This document shows, one piece after another, positions 34,375 through 43,148 of a DNA stretch of 48,153 nucleotides. A program made the translations under genes and the position numbers. Position 1 is the stretch's first letter; each line of letters begins with the position of its first letter. The notes beneath the pieces were generated by a model that was given only the letters and a program-made list of their open reading frames with translations, searched no databases and was not told the origin of the DNA. This DNA comes from Stenotrophomonas humi (GTDB lineage: Bacteria; Pseudomonadota; Gammaproteobacteria; Xanthomonadales; Xanthomonadaceae): the NCBI RefSeq assembly GCF_001431415.1, contig NZ_LDJI01000033.1, forward strand, positions 1-48,153. Direction: 5' to 3'.

Positions 34375-36222
34375 ATGGACACCGCGCTGACGCTGACCAC
34401 CGACATGAAGCTCGTCCTCGGGCTGGTCGGCTTCACGATGGCGATGTTCCTGTTCGAGCGCATCCGCGCCGACGTGGTGGCGTTGGTGGTGATGGTGGTG
34501 CTGGGCGTGACCGGGTTGATCGCGCCGGAGGAAATCTTCGGCGGCTTCTCGGGCAACGCGGTGATGAGCATCATCGCCACCACGATTCTTGGTGCCGGGC
34601 TCGATCGTACCGGCGCCTTGAATCGTCTGGCAGGCTGGCTGCTGCGACGCTCGCACGGGCTTGAGAAGCGGCTGTTGTTCCTCACCAGCGCCACGGCCGG
34701 TTTGAACTCTTCGTTCATGCAGAACCCGTCGGTGATGGCGTTGTACCTGCCAGTGGCGTCGCGCCTGGCCTCGCGCACCGCGCTTACCCTCAAGCGCCAG
34801 TTGCTGCCGATTTCCGCGGCCATCGTGATGGGCGGCGCGCTGACCATGGTCGGCAACTCGCCGCTGATCCTGCTCAACGATCTGTTGATGTCGGCCAATA
34901 ACAACCTGCCCTCCGGCACCGCGACCATCGAGCCGTTGCGGATGTTCGCGCCGTTGCCGATCGGTGTAGCACTGTTGGTCGCTTCGTTGCTGTACTTCCG
35001 CTTCTACGGCAGCGCCAAGCTGAAGGAGGAAGAAGGCGCCAGCGAAGACGGCCAGGCACCGGCGCGCACCGAAAGCTATTTCGCCAAGGCGTACGGCATC
35101 GAGGGCGATGTCTTCGAGCTGCTGGTTACCGCCGAAAGCCCCTTGGTCGGTATGACGGTCGGCGAGGCGGAAAACCTGTTCGATGCCCCCCTGCTGCTCG
35201 CCTTGAAGACCGGCGACGACACGCGCCTGTCGCCGCCTGCTGACATGCGCATCTGGGTGGGTAGCGCCATCGGTGTGATGGGACCGCGACAGCAGGTTTC
35301 CGATTTCGCGCAGAACCAGTTCCTGCGCATGTCCTCACGCCTCAAGCAGTTGGGTGACCTGTTCAACCCCGCCCGCGCCGGTATTTCAGAAGCGGTGGTT
35401 CCACCGACCTCACGCGTCATCGGCAAGACCGCTGGTGAGCTGCGTCTGCGCAAGGAACGCGGCATCAGCCTGCTGGCCATCAACCGCGACAAGCAGGTGA
35501 TCCGCGAGGACGTGCGCAACACGCCATTGCGCGCCGGCGACATGCTGGTGTTCCACAGCATCTGGCAGGACCTGGCCACCGCCGCGGAGAGCCGCGATTT
35601 CGTGGTGGTCACTGACTACCCGAAGGGCGAGCAGCGCCCGCACAAATTCAAGATCGCCATGGCGATCTTCGCCATCACCATCATCATCGCGCTCACCTCG
35701 CACCTGCCGGTCGCACTGACCCTGCTCACCGGCGTGGCCGGCATGCTGTTGACCGGCGTGCTGCGCATGGATGAGGCCTACGCGGCGATCAACTGGAAAA
35801 CCATCTTCATGATGGCCGGGCTGATTCCACTGGGCTGGGCCATGGACAGCAGCGGCGCGGCGGCGTGGATCGCCGGCCACACCATCGACAAATTGCCCAG
35901 CGGCATCCCGGTGTGGGTGCTGGAACTCGCACTGGCACTGCTGACCACCGCGTTCTCGCTGGTGATCAGCCATGTCGGCGCGACCATCGTGATGGTGCCC
36001 ATCGCGGTGAACCTTGCGCTGGCAGCCGGCGGCAATCCCACCGCATTCGCATTGATCGTGGCGCTGTCGGCGTCCAACAACCTGATGACCGCATCCAACC
36101 CGGTCATCTCGATGGCGATGGGCCCGGCCAAATACACGCCGCGCGAAATGTGGCGTGTCGCAGGACCGCTGTCGCTGCTCTATACGCTGATCGTCGTGGT
36201 GATGATCAACATCATGTTCTGA
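34375..36222 (+). CDS. SLC13/DASS-family permease with TrkA-C domains
   Basis: This 615-residue inner-membrane protein has ~11-12 hydrophobic segments in two halves. The N-terminal half (~10-215) includes FGGFSGNAVMSIIATTILGAGL and SSFMQNPSVMALYLPVA. A cytoplasmic insert (~245-420) holds two TrkA-C-like modules (VFELLVTAESPLVGMTVGEAE and ISEAVVPPTSRVIGKTAGEL). The C-terminal half repeats the transporter fold (TTAFSLVISHVGATIVMVPIAVNL, ASNNLMTASNPVISMAMGP). Relatives are annotated as sodium:sulfate or dicarboxylate symporters; the TrkA-C insert is typical of SLC13-like sulfate/anion permeases. The substrate cannot be read from the sequence. It seems to be a single gene, 118 bases after trmB. 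Confidence 0.87.
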   Translation: MDTALTLTTDMKLVLGLVGFTMAMFLFERIRADVVALVVMVVLGVTGLIAPEEIFGGFSGNAVMSIIATTILGAGLDRTGALNRLAGWLLRRSHGLEKRLLFLTSATAGLNSSFMQNPSVMALYLPVASRLASRTALTLKRQLLPISAAIVMGGALTMVGNSPLILLNDLLMSANNNLPSGTATIEPLRMFAPLPIGVALLVASLLYFRFYGSAKLKEEEGASEDGQAPARTESYFAKAYGIEGDVFELLVTAESPLVGMTVGEAENLFDAPLLLALKTGDDTRLSPPADMRIWVGSAIGVMGPRQQVSDFAQNQFLRMSSRLKQLGDLFNPARAGISEAVVPPTSRVIGKTAGELRLRKERGISLLAINRDKQVIREDVRNTPLRAGDMLVFHSIWQDLATAAESRDFVVVTDYPKGEQRPHKFKIAMAIFAITIIIALTSHLPVALTLLTGVAGMLLTGVLRMDEAYAAINWKTIFMMAGLIPLGWAMDSSGAAAWIAGHTIDKLPSGIPVWVLELALALLTTAFSLVISHVGATIVMVPIAVNLALAAGGNPTAFALIVALSASNNLMTASNPVISMAMGPAKYTPREMWRVAGPLSLLYTLIVVVMINIMF

Positions 36223-36438
36223 GCCTGGAAGCGCCAGCCTTGACCGCTGTTTCCACTGCGACGCCGACGATCCATGAATGCCGGATCATCCGATACCGCA
36301 CTGTCGGCGTCGCCCGGCTGAGCACGCGGTGCTCGGGAACATCACGTCATTCGATCCGGCGTTGCTGCCACGGCGTGTCGTCCTGCCCTCAACACAGGGG
36401 CCGCGGCGCACCGCACTTGCCCTGGCTGTGACGTTCCC

Positions 36439-36786
36439 TCAGCCCAGCAGCACGCGCCCATCGCGTACCTGCACCGGCACCGCGCGCAACGAATCGCCCC
36501 GGCACGGGCCGGCCACGCAGACACCGCCCTGCAGCTCGAACGAGGCACCGTGGACGGCGCAGACAAGGTGGCCTTCGCGGCTCTTGAGGAACTGTCCCGG
36601 CGCCCAATCCAGCGCGCGACCGGCATGCGGGCAAACATTCAACCAGGCACGCACCTGGTCACCGTCGCGATACAGCACCAGCGTTTCCGCATCGCCATCG
36701 AGCACTGCCGTCACCGCGTGGAAGCCCTGGTCGGGCAAGGCATCAAGCCGCGCCAATTCAGTTTCGGGGGAGTGGATCGTGGTCAT
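36439..36786 (-). CDS. Rieske [2Fe-2S] ferredoxin-type protein
   Basis: This small protein of 115 residues starts at the ATG at 36786. Both cluster ligands are present: C52-x-H54 in NVCPHAG and C76-x2-H79 in LVCAVHGASF. The surrounding FELQGGVCVAGPCRGDSL matches single-domain Rieske ferredoxins and nitrite-reductase small-subunit-like proteins. There is no signal peptide, so it should be a cytoplasmic electron carrier. No oxygenase or reductase gene lies near it, so its partner is unknown. It stands alone on its strand. The 216 bases between it and the convergent permease gene show nothing I can name. Confidence 0.9.
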   Translation of the reverse strand: MTTIHSPETELARLDALPDQGFHAVTAVLDGDAETLVLYRDGDQVRAWLNVCPHAGRALDWAPGQFLKSREGHLVCAVHGASFELQGGVCVAGPCRGDSLRAVPVQVRDGRVLLG

Positions 36787-36961
36787 TGGAACACCGCAAC
36801 AAACAGGGGCGCGATTGTCGCATGCGCGTATCACCCAGATGGACGGCGCATGACCCAAGGGTTGCCCCGGTCGCCAAGTGGCCATGATTTAACGACAACT
36901 TCACGCATGCGAGTGCGGCGGCACCGATACTCGCCTACAGACACACCGTCATCAGATCTTC

Positions 36962-37243
36962 ATGCAAATTAACTACGTCCAGTTTTCCAAACTCCGCAAC
37001 CTGTTTGCACCGCGCAAGCCGCGTAATCCGCTCGTGCGGATTGCCTTGGGCCTGCTCGGCTTGGCGATCCTGGCGGTGCTGATCGTCGCCGGCGTGTTTG
37101 TAGGGGCAGCGATGATCCTCGTGGGTCTGGGCTGGAAGCTGCTGGCCTCGCGCAAGGCGCGTGCCGTGCGCAAGGCCGAGCCGAACGTGGTGGACGCCGA
37201 GTACCGCGTAGTCCGCAAGGCCGCACTGCCGCAGCCACACTAA
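36962..37243 (+). CDS. Small membrane protein, unknown function
   Basis: This is a 93-residue protein with a basic N-terminal region (FSKLRNLFAPRKPRNPL), one long hydrophobic stretch (~28-58, LGLLGLAILAVLIVAGVFVGAAM) that may form one helix or a tight hairpin, and a charged C-terminal tail (ASRKARAVRKAEPNVVDAEYRVV). It follows the positive-inside pattern, and the frame is backed by a terminator soon after its stop. I recognise it only as a Xanthomonadaceae-type hypothetical protein. No strong ribosome site precedes the ATG. Confidence 0.72.
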   Translation: MQINYVQFSKLRNLFAPRKPRNPLVRIALGLLGLAILAVLIVAGVFVGAAMILVGLGWKLLASRKARAVRKAEPNVVDAEYRVVRKAALPQPH

Positions 37244-37282
37244 GCGCGGCGTGGCGGGCACTCGTCCCGCTGTCGGCAACCC

Positions 37283-37606
37283 TCAGGATCCCGCGATATG
37301 CGGGATCTTTTGTTCACGCGATACCTCATCTGGACGTCCCGTTTCCGCACCACGGGCTTTGCGGGCAATCGAGGCCACCTTCCATCCCAACGCTGACAGA
37401 CCGCCGCCCCATTCCCACTGGCGGGAAAGGGTTTTGGCGTCGCTCTGTGACACCACTGAAGCAAGATGCCCTTCAAGCCTCGCGTCCGCCACACGACCGT
37501 GCGCTCTTTCCGCTTCCGTCAGGTCGGCCGCCGTACGCGGCCTGTCGCAGAGCACATGAACTGATCCGCTAGACTTCGCTGTCGTTTCACTGCGGACACA
37601 AACCAT
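37283..37606 (-). CDS. Possible hypothetical protein, antisense gap between two plus-strand genes
   Basis: From an ATG that overlaps the start codon of the downstream hydrolase gene on the other strand, a 107-residue frame runs to a TGA. The stretch LTEAERAHGRVADARLEGHLASVV and SRQWEWGGGLSALGWKVASIARK reads like genuine protein: amphipathic, with Trp-rich core and balanced charge. It has lower third-position GC than its neighbours. The N-terminal ~22 residues look non-coding, so a GTG at 37540 is an alternative start. The terminator of the plus-strand gene lies inside its last codons. I do not recognise a family. It could be a small gene, a decayed remnant or chance. Apart from it and the terminator, the 361-base gap holds nothing visible. 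Confidence 0.3.
   Translation of the reverse strand: MVCVRSETTAKSSGSVHVLCDRPRTAADLTEAERAHGRVADARLEGHLASVVSQSDAKTLSRQWEWGGGLSALGWKVASIARKARGAETGRPDEVSREQKIPHIAGS
37287..37311 (+). terminator. Terminator after the small membrane protein gene
   Basis: GATCCCGC and GCGGGATC form a perfect 8-bp stem around GATAT, followed by TTTT. Confidence 0.8.
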
Positions 37607-38309
37607 GACCGATCTGATTCCCGCCCTGCCCCAACCCCGCGTGCCCGTCACCGGTGGCGGTACCTTCCCCGTGCGCCGCATCTACTGTGTCGGTCGCAAT
37701 TTCGCCGACCACGCGCGCGAAATGGGCGCCGCAGCCCCGGCGTCGGCCGCCGAGCGTGGCCAGCCGATGTTCTTCATGAAACCCGCCGATGCCGTGGTCA
37801 TTGGCGATGCACCCGTACCGTACCCACCGGGCACATCCGACCTGCACCACGAAGTGGAGCTGGTGGTCGCGCTGGGCAAGGACGCGCCGGACGGCGTGTT
37901 GCCCATCGACGATGCGATGTCGCTGGTGCTGGCCTACGGCGTTGGCCTGGACCTGACCCGCCGCGACCTGCAGGCGGCGGCCAAAGCCAAGGGCGGCCCA
38001 TGGGATATCGCCAAGGGCTTTGACCACTCCGCGCCGATCAGCACGCTGGTGCTGGCCGACCAGGTCGGCGAATTGTCATCGCTGCCACTGTCGCTTGAGA
38101 TCAACGGCGAACTGCGGCAGAAATCCACACTGGGCCAGATGATCTGGAACGTGCCCGACATCCTGCACGAGCTGTCAAAGCTGTATGCCCTGCGTGCCGG
38201 TGACCTGGTGTACATGGGTACGCCTGCCGGTGTTGCCGCTCTGCAGCGGGGTGACCATTTCAGCGCGCGACTGGGTGATGTGGCGCGCTGTGAAGGCGTG
38301 ATCGCCTGA
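37605..38309 (+). CDS. Fumarylacetoacetate hydrolase-family protein
   Basis: This is a 234-residue single-domain FAH-family enzyme. Metal ligands are visible as E83 and E85 in LHHEVELVVALG and D116 in YGVGLDLTRRD. The N-terminal IYCVGRNFADHAREMG and the C-terminal GDLVYMGTPAGVAAL are typical. It resembles fumarylpyruvate hydrolases and acylpyruvases of the YcgM/NagK type, which cleave C-C bonds of acylpyruvates, more than true fumarylacetoacetase. Its exact substrate cannot be told: no aromatic-degradation genes are nearby. It is followed by mscL after 58 bases and may share its transcript. Confidence 0.9.
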   Translation: MTDLIPALPQPRVPVTGGGTFPVRRIYCVGRNFADHAREMGAAAPASAAERGQPMFFMKPADAVVIGDAPVPYPPGTSDLHHEVELVVALGKDAPDGVLPIDDAMSLVLAYGVGLDLTRRDLQAAAKAKGGPWDIAKGFDHSAPISTLVLADQVGELSSLPLSLEINGELRQKSTLGQMIWNVPDILHELSKLYALRAGDLVYMGTPAGVAALQRGDHFSARLGDVARCEGVIA

Positions 38310-38367
38310 TGACGTGCAGTGGAGTACGCTGCGCCAGCTCCCCCAGATGCAACCACAGGAGAAACAC

Positions 38368-38781
38368 ATGGGAATGATCAGCGAATTCAAGGAATTTGCC
38401 ATGCGTGGCAACGTCATCGACCTGGCGGTCGGTGTCGTGATCGGCGGCGCATTCGGCAAGATCGTCACTTCATTGGTGGACAAGGTGATCATGCCGCCGA
38501 TCGGCTGGTTGATCGGCAATGTCGATTTCTCCAATCTGGCCTGGACCCTGGCCGATGCCAAGATCGGCGCGGATGGCAAGGAAATACCGGCCGTGGTGAT
38601 CGGCTACGGTGATTTCATCAACACCTTGATCCAGTTCATCATCGTGGCCTTCGCCATCTTCATGCTGATCAAGGCGCTCAACCGACTCTCGCGCAAGAAA
38701 GCAGAAGCACCGGCCGCACCGCCGGAGCCGAGCGAGGAAGTGCTGTTGCTGCGCGAGATCCGCGACAACCTGAAAAAGTGA
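38368..38781 (+). CDS. mscL: Large-conductance mechanosensitive channel
   Basis: MscL is the pentameric inner-membrane safety valve opened by membrane tension on osmotic downshock. The 137-residue protein starts at the ATG at 38368, with AGGAG at 38357-38361. It begins MGMISEFKEFAMRGNVIDLAVGV, followed by TM1 with the gate region GGAFGKIVTSLVDKVIMPPIG. The periplasmic loop ends at VVIGYGDFINTL, TM2 is FIIVAFAIFMLIKALNRL, and the cytoplasmic helix is EEVLLLREIRDNLKK. Every region aligns by eye with the 136-residue E. coli protein. Confidence 0.98.
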   Translation: MGMISEFKEFAMRGNVIDLAVGVVIGGAFGKIVTSLVDKVIMPPIGWLIGNVDFSNLAWTLADAKIGADGKEIPAVVIGYGDFINTLIQFIIVAFAIFMLIKALNRLSRKKAEAPAAPPEPSEEVLLLREIRDNLKK

Positions 38782-38877
38782 GTCCTGTGGCTGGTGTCGC
38801 CTGCGGGTGACGTCCAGCACGGTAACCGCGGAGCCGCGAGCGCTATGCTCGCGGCTTCCCTGTTTCTGGAGCCCGCC

Positions 38878-40293
38878 ATGCGTCGCCTTGCACTTGCCAT
38901 CGCCGCCACCCTTGCCTGCGCCGGGGCATACGCCGCACCGACGGCCATTCCGCAGGAGGCGCTCACCAAAGCCGCACAGCTGCGCGAGCAGGCGTTGGCC
39001 GACAACACCGGCTGGCAGGTGGTGGAATCACTGACCACTGAAATCGGCCCGCGCATGGCCGGCAGTGAAGCCGATGCCCGCGCCGTGGAATGGGCCAAGG
39101 AAAAGTTCAAGGCACTGGGTTTCGACAAGGTGTGGACCGAGCCGGTGACCTTTCCCAAGTGGGAACGTCGCAGTGAGCACGCCTCGGTGCTGGGCGCGCA
39201 TCCGCAACCACTGACCATCACCGCGCTCGGCGGCAGCCCGGCGGGTACGGTCGAGGCAGAGGTGGTGCGCTTCGAGGGTCTGGACGCGCTGAAGGCGGCG
39301 CCGGAAGGCTCGCTGAAGGGCAAGATCGCCTACGTCGACTTCACCATGAACCGCAGCCGCAGCGGCGAGGATTACGGCATCGGCGGCACCGTGCGCAGCC
39401 GCGGTCCGTCCGAAGCCATCCGCAAGGGTGCCATCGGCTACATCATGCGTTCGGCCGGTACCGATTCGCATCGCATGCCGCACACCGGCATCACCCGCTT
39501 CGACGAGGGCCTGACCCCGGTACCGGCGGCGGCGTTGTCCGGTCCCGATGCCGACCAGCTCAACCGCCTGGTCGCGCGTGGCGCCACCCGCATCCGCATC
39601 GCACTGGATTGCGGCTGGGACGGCAGCTACACCTCGCAGAACGTGATCGGCGAGATCACCGGCCGCAGCCTGCCCAAGGAAGTGGTGGTGATCGGCGGCC
39701 ACCTGGATTCCTGGGACCTGGGCACCGGCGCGATCGACGATGGTGCCGGCGTGGGCATCACCATGGCCGCCGGCCATCTGATCGGCCAGCTCAAGCAGGC
39801 ACCCAAGCGCACCATCCGCGTGATCGCCTTCGCCAACGAAGAACAGGGCCTGCACGGCGGCAAGGCGTATGCGGCGGCACGTGCGAAGGCCGGCGAGATC
39901 GTGCAGCAGCACATCGCTGCCGAAAGCGACTTCGGAGCCGGGCGCATCTATGCCTTCAACACCGGCTCAGGCAATCCGGCGGAGTCACGCGAGGCCACCC
40001 GTCAGATCGGTGAGGCTTTGGCACCGTTGGGCATTGAGTACCGCGCCAATGAAGGCGGTCCCGGCCCGGACGTCAGCCCGCTGGCCGCCAAGGGCGGCGC
40101 ATGGGCGTGGCTGGCGCAGGACGGGACCGATTACTTCGACCTGCACCACACCCCGGACGACACGCTGGACAAGATCGACCCCAAGGCATTGGCACAGAAT
40201 GTCGCCGCGTACACCGTGTTCGCGTATCTGGCGGCCGAGTCGGACGGCAGCTTTGGCAGTGAAGCCAAGGATGTGGTGCCACCGAAGGAGTAA
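38878..40293 (+). CDS. Secreted M28-family zinc peptidase
   Basis: The 471-residue precursor starts at the ATG at 38878 (GGAG ~8 bases upstream), giving the signal peptide RRLALAIAATLACAGAYA; a longer upstream frame adds an unrelated stretch. A PA (protease-associated) insert lies at ~150-260. The M28 core has the metal ligands in order: GGHLDSWDLGTGAIDDGAG (His, Asp and bridging Asp), NEEQGLHGG (catalytic and metal Glu), AESDFGAG, and HHTPDDTLD near the end. Relatives are aminopeptidases and carboxypeptidase Q-like enzymes exported to the periplasm or outside. Substrate preference is unknown. A strong terminator follows. Confidence 0.93.
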   Translation: MRRLALAIAATLACAGAYAAPTAIPQEALTKAAQLREQALADNTGWQVVESLTTEIGPRMAGSEADARAVEWAKEKFKALGFDKVWTEPVTFPKWERRSEHASVLGAHPQPLTITALGGSPAGTVEAEVVRFEGLDALKAAPEGSLKGKIAYVDFTMNRSRSGEDYGIGGTVRSRGPSEAIRKGAIGYIMRSAGTDSHRMPHTGITRFDEGLTPVPAAALSGPDADQLNRLVARGATRIRIALDCGWDGSYTSQNVIGEITGRSLPKEVVVIGGHLDSWDLGTGAIDDGAGVGITMAAGHLIGQLKQAPKRTIRVIAFANEEQGLHGGKAYAAARAKAGEIVQQHIAAESDFGAGRIYAFNTGSGNPAESREATRQIGEALAPLGIEYRANEGGPGPDVSPLAAKGGAWAWLAQDGTDYFDLHHTPDDTLDKIDPKALAQNVAAYTVFAYLAAESDGSFGSEAKDVVPPKE

Positions 40294-40319
40294 GCGCGGC
40301 CGGTGGCATCGGCTTGCAG

Positions 40320-40349
40320 ACACAAAGGCGCCGAAAGGCGCCTTTGTGT
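40320..40349 (+). terminator. Terminator after the M28 peptidase gene
   Basis: ACACAAAGGCGCC and GGCGCCTTTGTGT form a perfect 13-bp stem with a GAAA tetraloop. T residues fall within and just after the right arm. Confidence 0.8.
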
Positions 40350-40525
40350 TGCCTGGGTACCGCGCCGGAACCCGATGACTTCAGACCCTTAGCCTGGAGT
40401 GGAATACCAACGCGCCAACGGCAACAGCCGCACACGGCAGGATCGAGCGGTGCGCCAACCGCGACGTAGCACCGTAGCCCCTCCCCTCGAATGAATGAGT
40501 CGCAGGCAGATCCGAAGCAGAAGCA

Positions 40526-40573
40526 CCCTCATTCGCCACCTGCGGGCACCTTCTTCCGTGAACAGGAGAAGGG
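40526..40573. repeat. REP-like double hairpin, class B (diverged)
   Basis: CCCTCATTCGCC, CTGCGGGCACC, then CTTCTTCCGTG / CAGGAGAAGGG: the class B unit with several mismatches. The rest of the 400-base gap 40294-40693 holds the two terminators and the SMAG remnant listed here; I see no gene. Confidence 0.7.
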
Positions 40574-40618
40574 ACAGAATCAAGCATTCCCGACTCGTTT
40601 ACGGCAGAGCAGTGCTTC

Positions 40619-40638
40619 GCGGCCGAGGCCGCTTCTAC
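40619..40638. repeat. SMAG REP remnant
   Basis: GCGGCC-GA-GGCCGC is a perfect 6-bp stem followed by TTCTAC, the right boundary of an SMAG unit; the matching left GTAGAA has been lost. Confidence 0.5.
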
Positions 40639-40646
40639 GACGAAAA

Positions 40647-40675
40647 CAAGAAAGGCGCCGAAGGCGCCTTTCTTG
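40647..40675 (-). terminator. Terminator after the SpoU methyltransferase gene
   Basis: CAAGAAAGGCGCC and GGCGCCTTTCTTG form a perfect 13-bp stem around GAA; on the minus strand TTTTCG follows. It lies 19 bases past the stop. Confidence 0.85.
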
Positions 40676-40693
40676 TTCATGCGATCCGTTGGA

Positions 40694-41542
40694 TCAGCGC
40701 TTGCTGTGGCGGCTGCACCAGCTGGACAGCAACACGGCCGTGGCCGAAGCCACGTTCAAGCTTTCCACCGCACCGGTGCCGGGGATGGACAGACGCAGAT
40801 CACAGCTCTGCGCGAAGCCGCGGTCCATGCCTTCGCCTTCGGCGCCCATCACATAGACCATGCGCTCAGGCAGGGCTGTAGTGAAAAGGTTGTCACCGTC
40901 TTCCACCAGGGTTGCGGCCAGACCGAAGCCGGCATCACGCAACTGCGCCACCGCTTGCGGCAGTGCCGGCAGCCGCACCAGCGGCACCGATTCCGCGCCG
41001 CCTTCGGCCACGCGCGCAGCGGCGCCGGACAGGGCCAGCGTCGATTCTGCAGGCAGCAGGATCGCCGCAACGCCAAAGTGCGCGGCCGAGCGCAGGATCG
41101 CACCGAAGTTGTGCGGGTTGCCCACGCCATCCAGCCACAGCGCCAGCGCCGGGCCGTCTTCACCCAGCGTTGCCAGCCATGCCGCCAATGCCAATGGCTC
41201 CTGGCGCACGACATCGGCGACCACGCCTTCGTGATGCGTGGTGGCGGCGAGTTTGTTGAGGTCGCCATCGGCGACCACGCGGTAACCCACGCGGTTGGCA
41301 ACGCACCACTTCAGCACCGGCTGCATGCGCGGAATCATGTCCTCGGCGAGGTACAGCTTGCGCAGGGCTTCCGGGCGACGCGCGAACATGGCCTGCACGG
41401 CGTTGAAGCCGTACAGGCGCAGCTCGTCACTGCCACGTACCGGCGGACCGCCGCTGCCGGTGGTATCGCGCGGACTGGCCGGCAATGGCGTTGCCCGCGG
41501 CGGGCGGACGGAAGGACGACGGTTGTTCCAGGGGTTGCTCAC
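40694..41542 (-). CDS. SpoU/TrmH-family RNA 2'-O-methyltransferase (YfiF-like)
   Basis: This 282-residue protein has a proline/arginine-rich N-terminal tail, an RNA substrate-binding domain (~40-115, LYGFNAVQAMFARRPEALRKLYL and THHEGVVADV) and a knotted SPOUT catalytic domain. The three SpoU motifs are present: NPHNFGAILRSAAHFG with the catalytic Arg, YVMGAEGEGMDRG, and SIPGTGAVESLNVASATAVLL. The long divergent substrate domain and basic tail fit E. coli YfiF (reported to methylate tRNA) better than RlmB. The RNA target cannot be assigned from sequence. It lies 15 bases downstream of the symporter gene and could share its transcript. Confidence 0.88.
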   Translation of the reverse strand: MSNPWNNRRPSVRPPRATPLPASPRDTTGSGGPPVRGSDELRLYGFNAVQAMFARRPEALRKLYLAEDMIPRMQPVLKWCVANRVGYRVVADGDLNKLAATTHHEGVVADVVRQEPLALAAWLATLGEDGPALALWLDGVGNPHNFGAILRSAAHFGVAAILLPAESTLALSGAAARVAEGGAESVPLVRLPALPQAVAQLRDAGFGLAATLVEDGDNLFTTALPERMVYVMGAEGEGMDRGFAQSCDLRLSIPGTGAVESLNVASATAVLLSSWCSRHSKR

Positions 41543-41557
41543 TGCTGTTGTGCTCGC

Positions 41558-43060
41558 TTACTTGTTGCTGCGCCAGAAATCGGCGTTCTTGATGCCCAGG
41601 GCATCCGGATTGAAGACAGGGTCCAGGCCCTGCTTCTTCTGTTGTTCGTAGTCGCGCAGGGCCAGCATCGCCGGCTTCTGCAGGATCAGGATGGCGATGA
41701 CGTTGAGCCAGGCCATCAGACCGACGCCGATGTCACCCAGCGCCCACGCCATTTTGGCATTGTGATACGCGCCGAACACAACCATGCCCATGATGCCCAG
41801 GCGCAGCGTCAGCGTTGCCAGCGGGTGGGTCCGGTTGCTGCCGGCCAGGTAGGTCAGGTTGGTTTCGGCCATGTAGTAGTAAGCCATGATCGTGGTGAAG
41901 GCGAAGAAGAACAACGCCAGCGCCACGAAACCGGCGCCCCAGCCCGGCAGTACCGATTCAACCGCGGCCTGGGTGAACAACGCGCCTTCGGACGGAGCCA
42001 CGCCCGGCACGCCGGTGACAATGGCTTCCAGTTTCTGCACACCATCGACCGTCACCGCACGGAACACGTTGTACATGCCGGTGGACAGCACCAGGAACGC
42101 GGTGGACGTGCACACCAGCATGGTGTCGAAATAGATGGCGAACGCCTGCACATAACCCTGCTTGGCCGGGTGCGAGACCTCGGCGGCCGCAGCAGCGTGC
42201 GGGCCGGTGCCCTGGCCGGCTTCGTTGGCATAGATGCCGCGCTTGACGCCCCAGGCGATGGCCTGTCCGATGATGCCGCCGAACGCCGCATGCGCACCGA
42301 AAGCACTGGAGAAGATGTCGGCGAACATCGTCGGCACCTTGCTGGCGTTGAGCATCATCACCACGATGGCCATCAGGATGAAACCCAGTGCCATGAACGG
42401 CACCACCACTTCGGCGAAGCTGGCGATGCGCTTGACACCGCCGAAGATGATCACGCCCAGCAGCGCCGCGACAATCAGGCCAATCCACAGCTTCACGTTG
42501 CCAGCGCCGCCCAGCGAGGCGCATGCGTCTGCACCGGAGCACATCACGTTGGCCGCACTGTCAGCGATCGCATTGGCCTGCACGCCCGGCAGCAGGAAGC
42601 CCGCAGCGATGACGGTGGCCACGGCGAAAGCCACCGCGTACCACTTCAGGCCCATGGCCTTCTCGATGTAATACGCCGGGCCGCCACGGTAACGGCCTTC
42701 AGCGTCCTTGACCTTGTAGATCTGAGCCAGCGTGGATTCCACGTAGGACGTGGACGCCCCCAGGAAGCCCATCACCCACATCCAGAAGATCGCGCCCGGG
42801 CCGCCGTAGGCGATGGCCGTGGCCACGCCGGCGATGTTGCCGATGCCCATGCGCCCGGCCATCGACATGGCCAACGCCTGGAAGGAAGAAACACCTGCGT
42901 CGGATTTTTCCCCGCGCACGGTAAGGCGGCACATCTCGGCAAATCCGCGAATCTGCATGAAACGGGTGCGCAGGGTGAACCACAGGCCCGCGCCCAGGCA
43001 CATGAAGATGAGCGCGTTGCTCCAGATGATGCCGTTGATGTATTCGACGATAGATTCCAC
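41558..43060 (-). CDS. Alanine/glycine:cation symporter (AGCS family)
   Basis: This 500-residue inner-membrane transporter takes up alanine or glycine with sodium or protons. I chose the GTG at 43060 (GGGGAA just upstream), giving ESIVEYINGIIWSNALI; the longer frame adds 46 residues of non-membrane, Cys-rich sequence unlike the family. Signature regions are GRMGIGNIAGVATAIAYGGPG, YRGGPAYYIEKAMG, KRGIYANEAGQGTGPHAAAAAEVSHP (the strongest AGCS motif) and YYYMAETNLTYLAG. About ten to eleven membrane helices are visible. No regulatory element is seen upstream beyond a short gap to the acetyltransferase remnant. Confidence 0.95.
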   Translation of the reverse strand: MESIVEYINGIIWSNALIFMCLGAGLWFTLRTRFMQIRGFAEMCRLTVRGEKSDAGVSSFQALAMSMAGRMGIGNIAGVATAIAYGGPGAIFWMWVMGFLGASTSYVESTLAQIYKVKDAEGRYRGGPAYYIEKAMGLKWYAVAFAVATVIAAGFLLPGVQANAIADSAANVMCSGADACASLGGAGNVKLWIGLIVAALLGVIIFGGVKRIASFAEVVVPFMALGFILMAIVVMMLNASKVPTMFADIFSSAFGAHAAFGGIIGQAIAWGVKRGIYANEAGQGTGPHAAAAAEVSHPAKQGYVQAFAIYFDTMLVCTSTAFLVLSTGMYNVFRAVTVDGVQKLEAIVTGVPGVAPSEGALFTQAAVESVLPGWGAGFVALALFFFAFTTIMAYYYMAETNLTYLAGSNRTHPLATLTLRLGIMGMVVFGAYHNAKMAWALGDIGVGLMAWLNVIAILILQKPAMLALRDYEQQKKQGLDPVFNPDALGIKNADFWRSNK

Positions 43061-43148
43061 GTAGTTCCCCGGAAAGCTGAAGGTGAGCAAGCCCCGGGTC
43101 CCGGGACCGACCGATTCTTCCACGATTAAGCCGCGATGTGCAGAGCCC

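Noticed and set aside
36223..36438. A gene in the gap between the SLC13 permease and the Rieske protein
   Set aside because: Frames there are short and run into the Rieske gene on the opposite strand; no start, ribosome site or recognisable motif.
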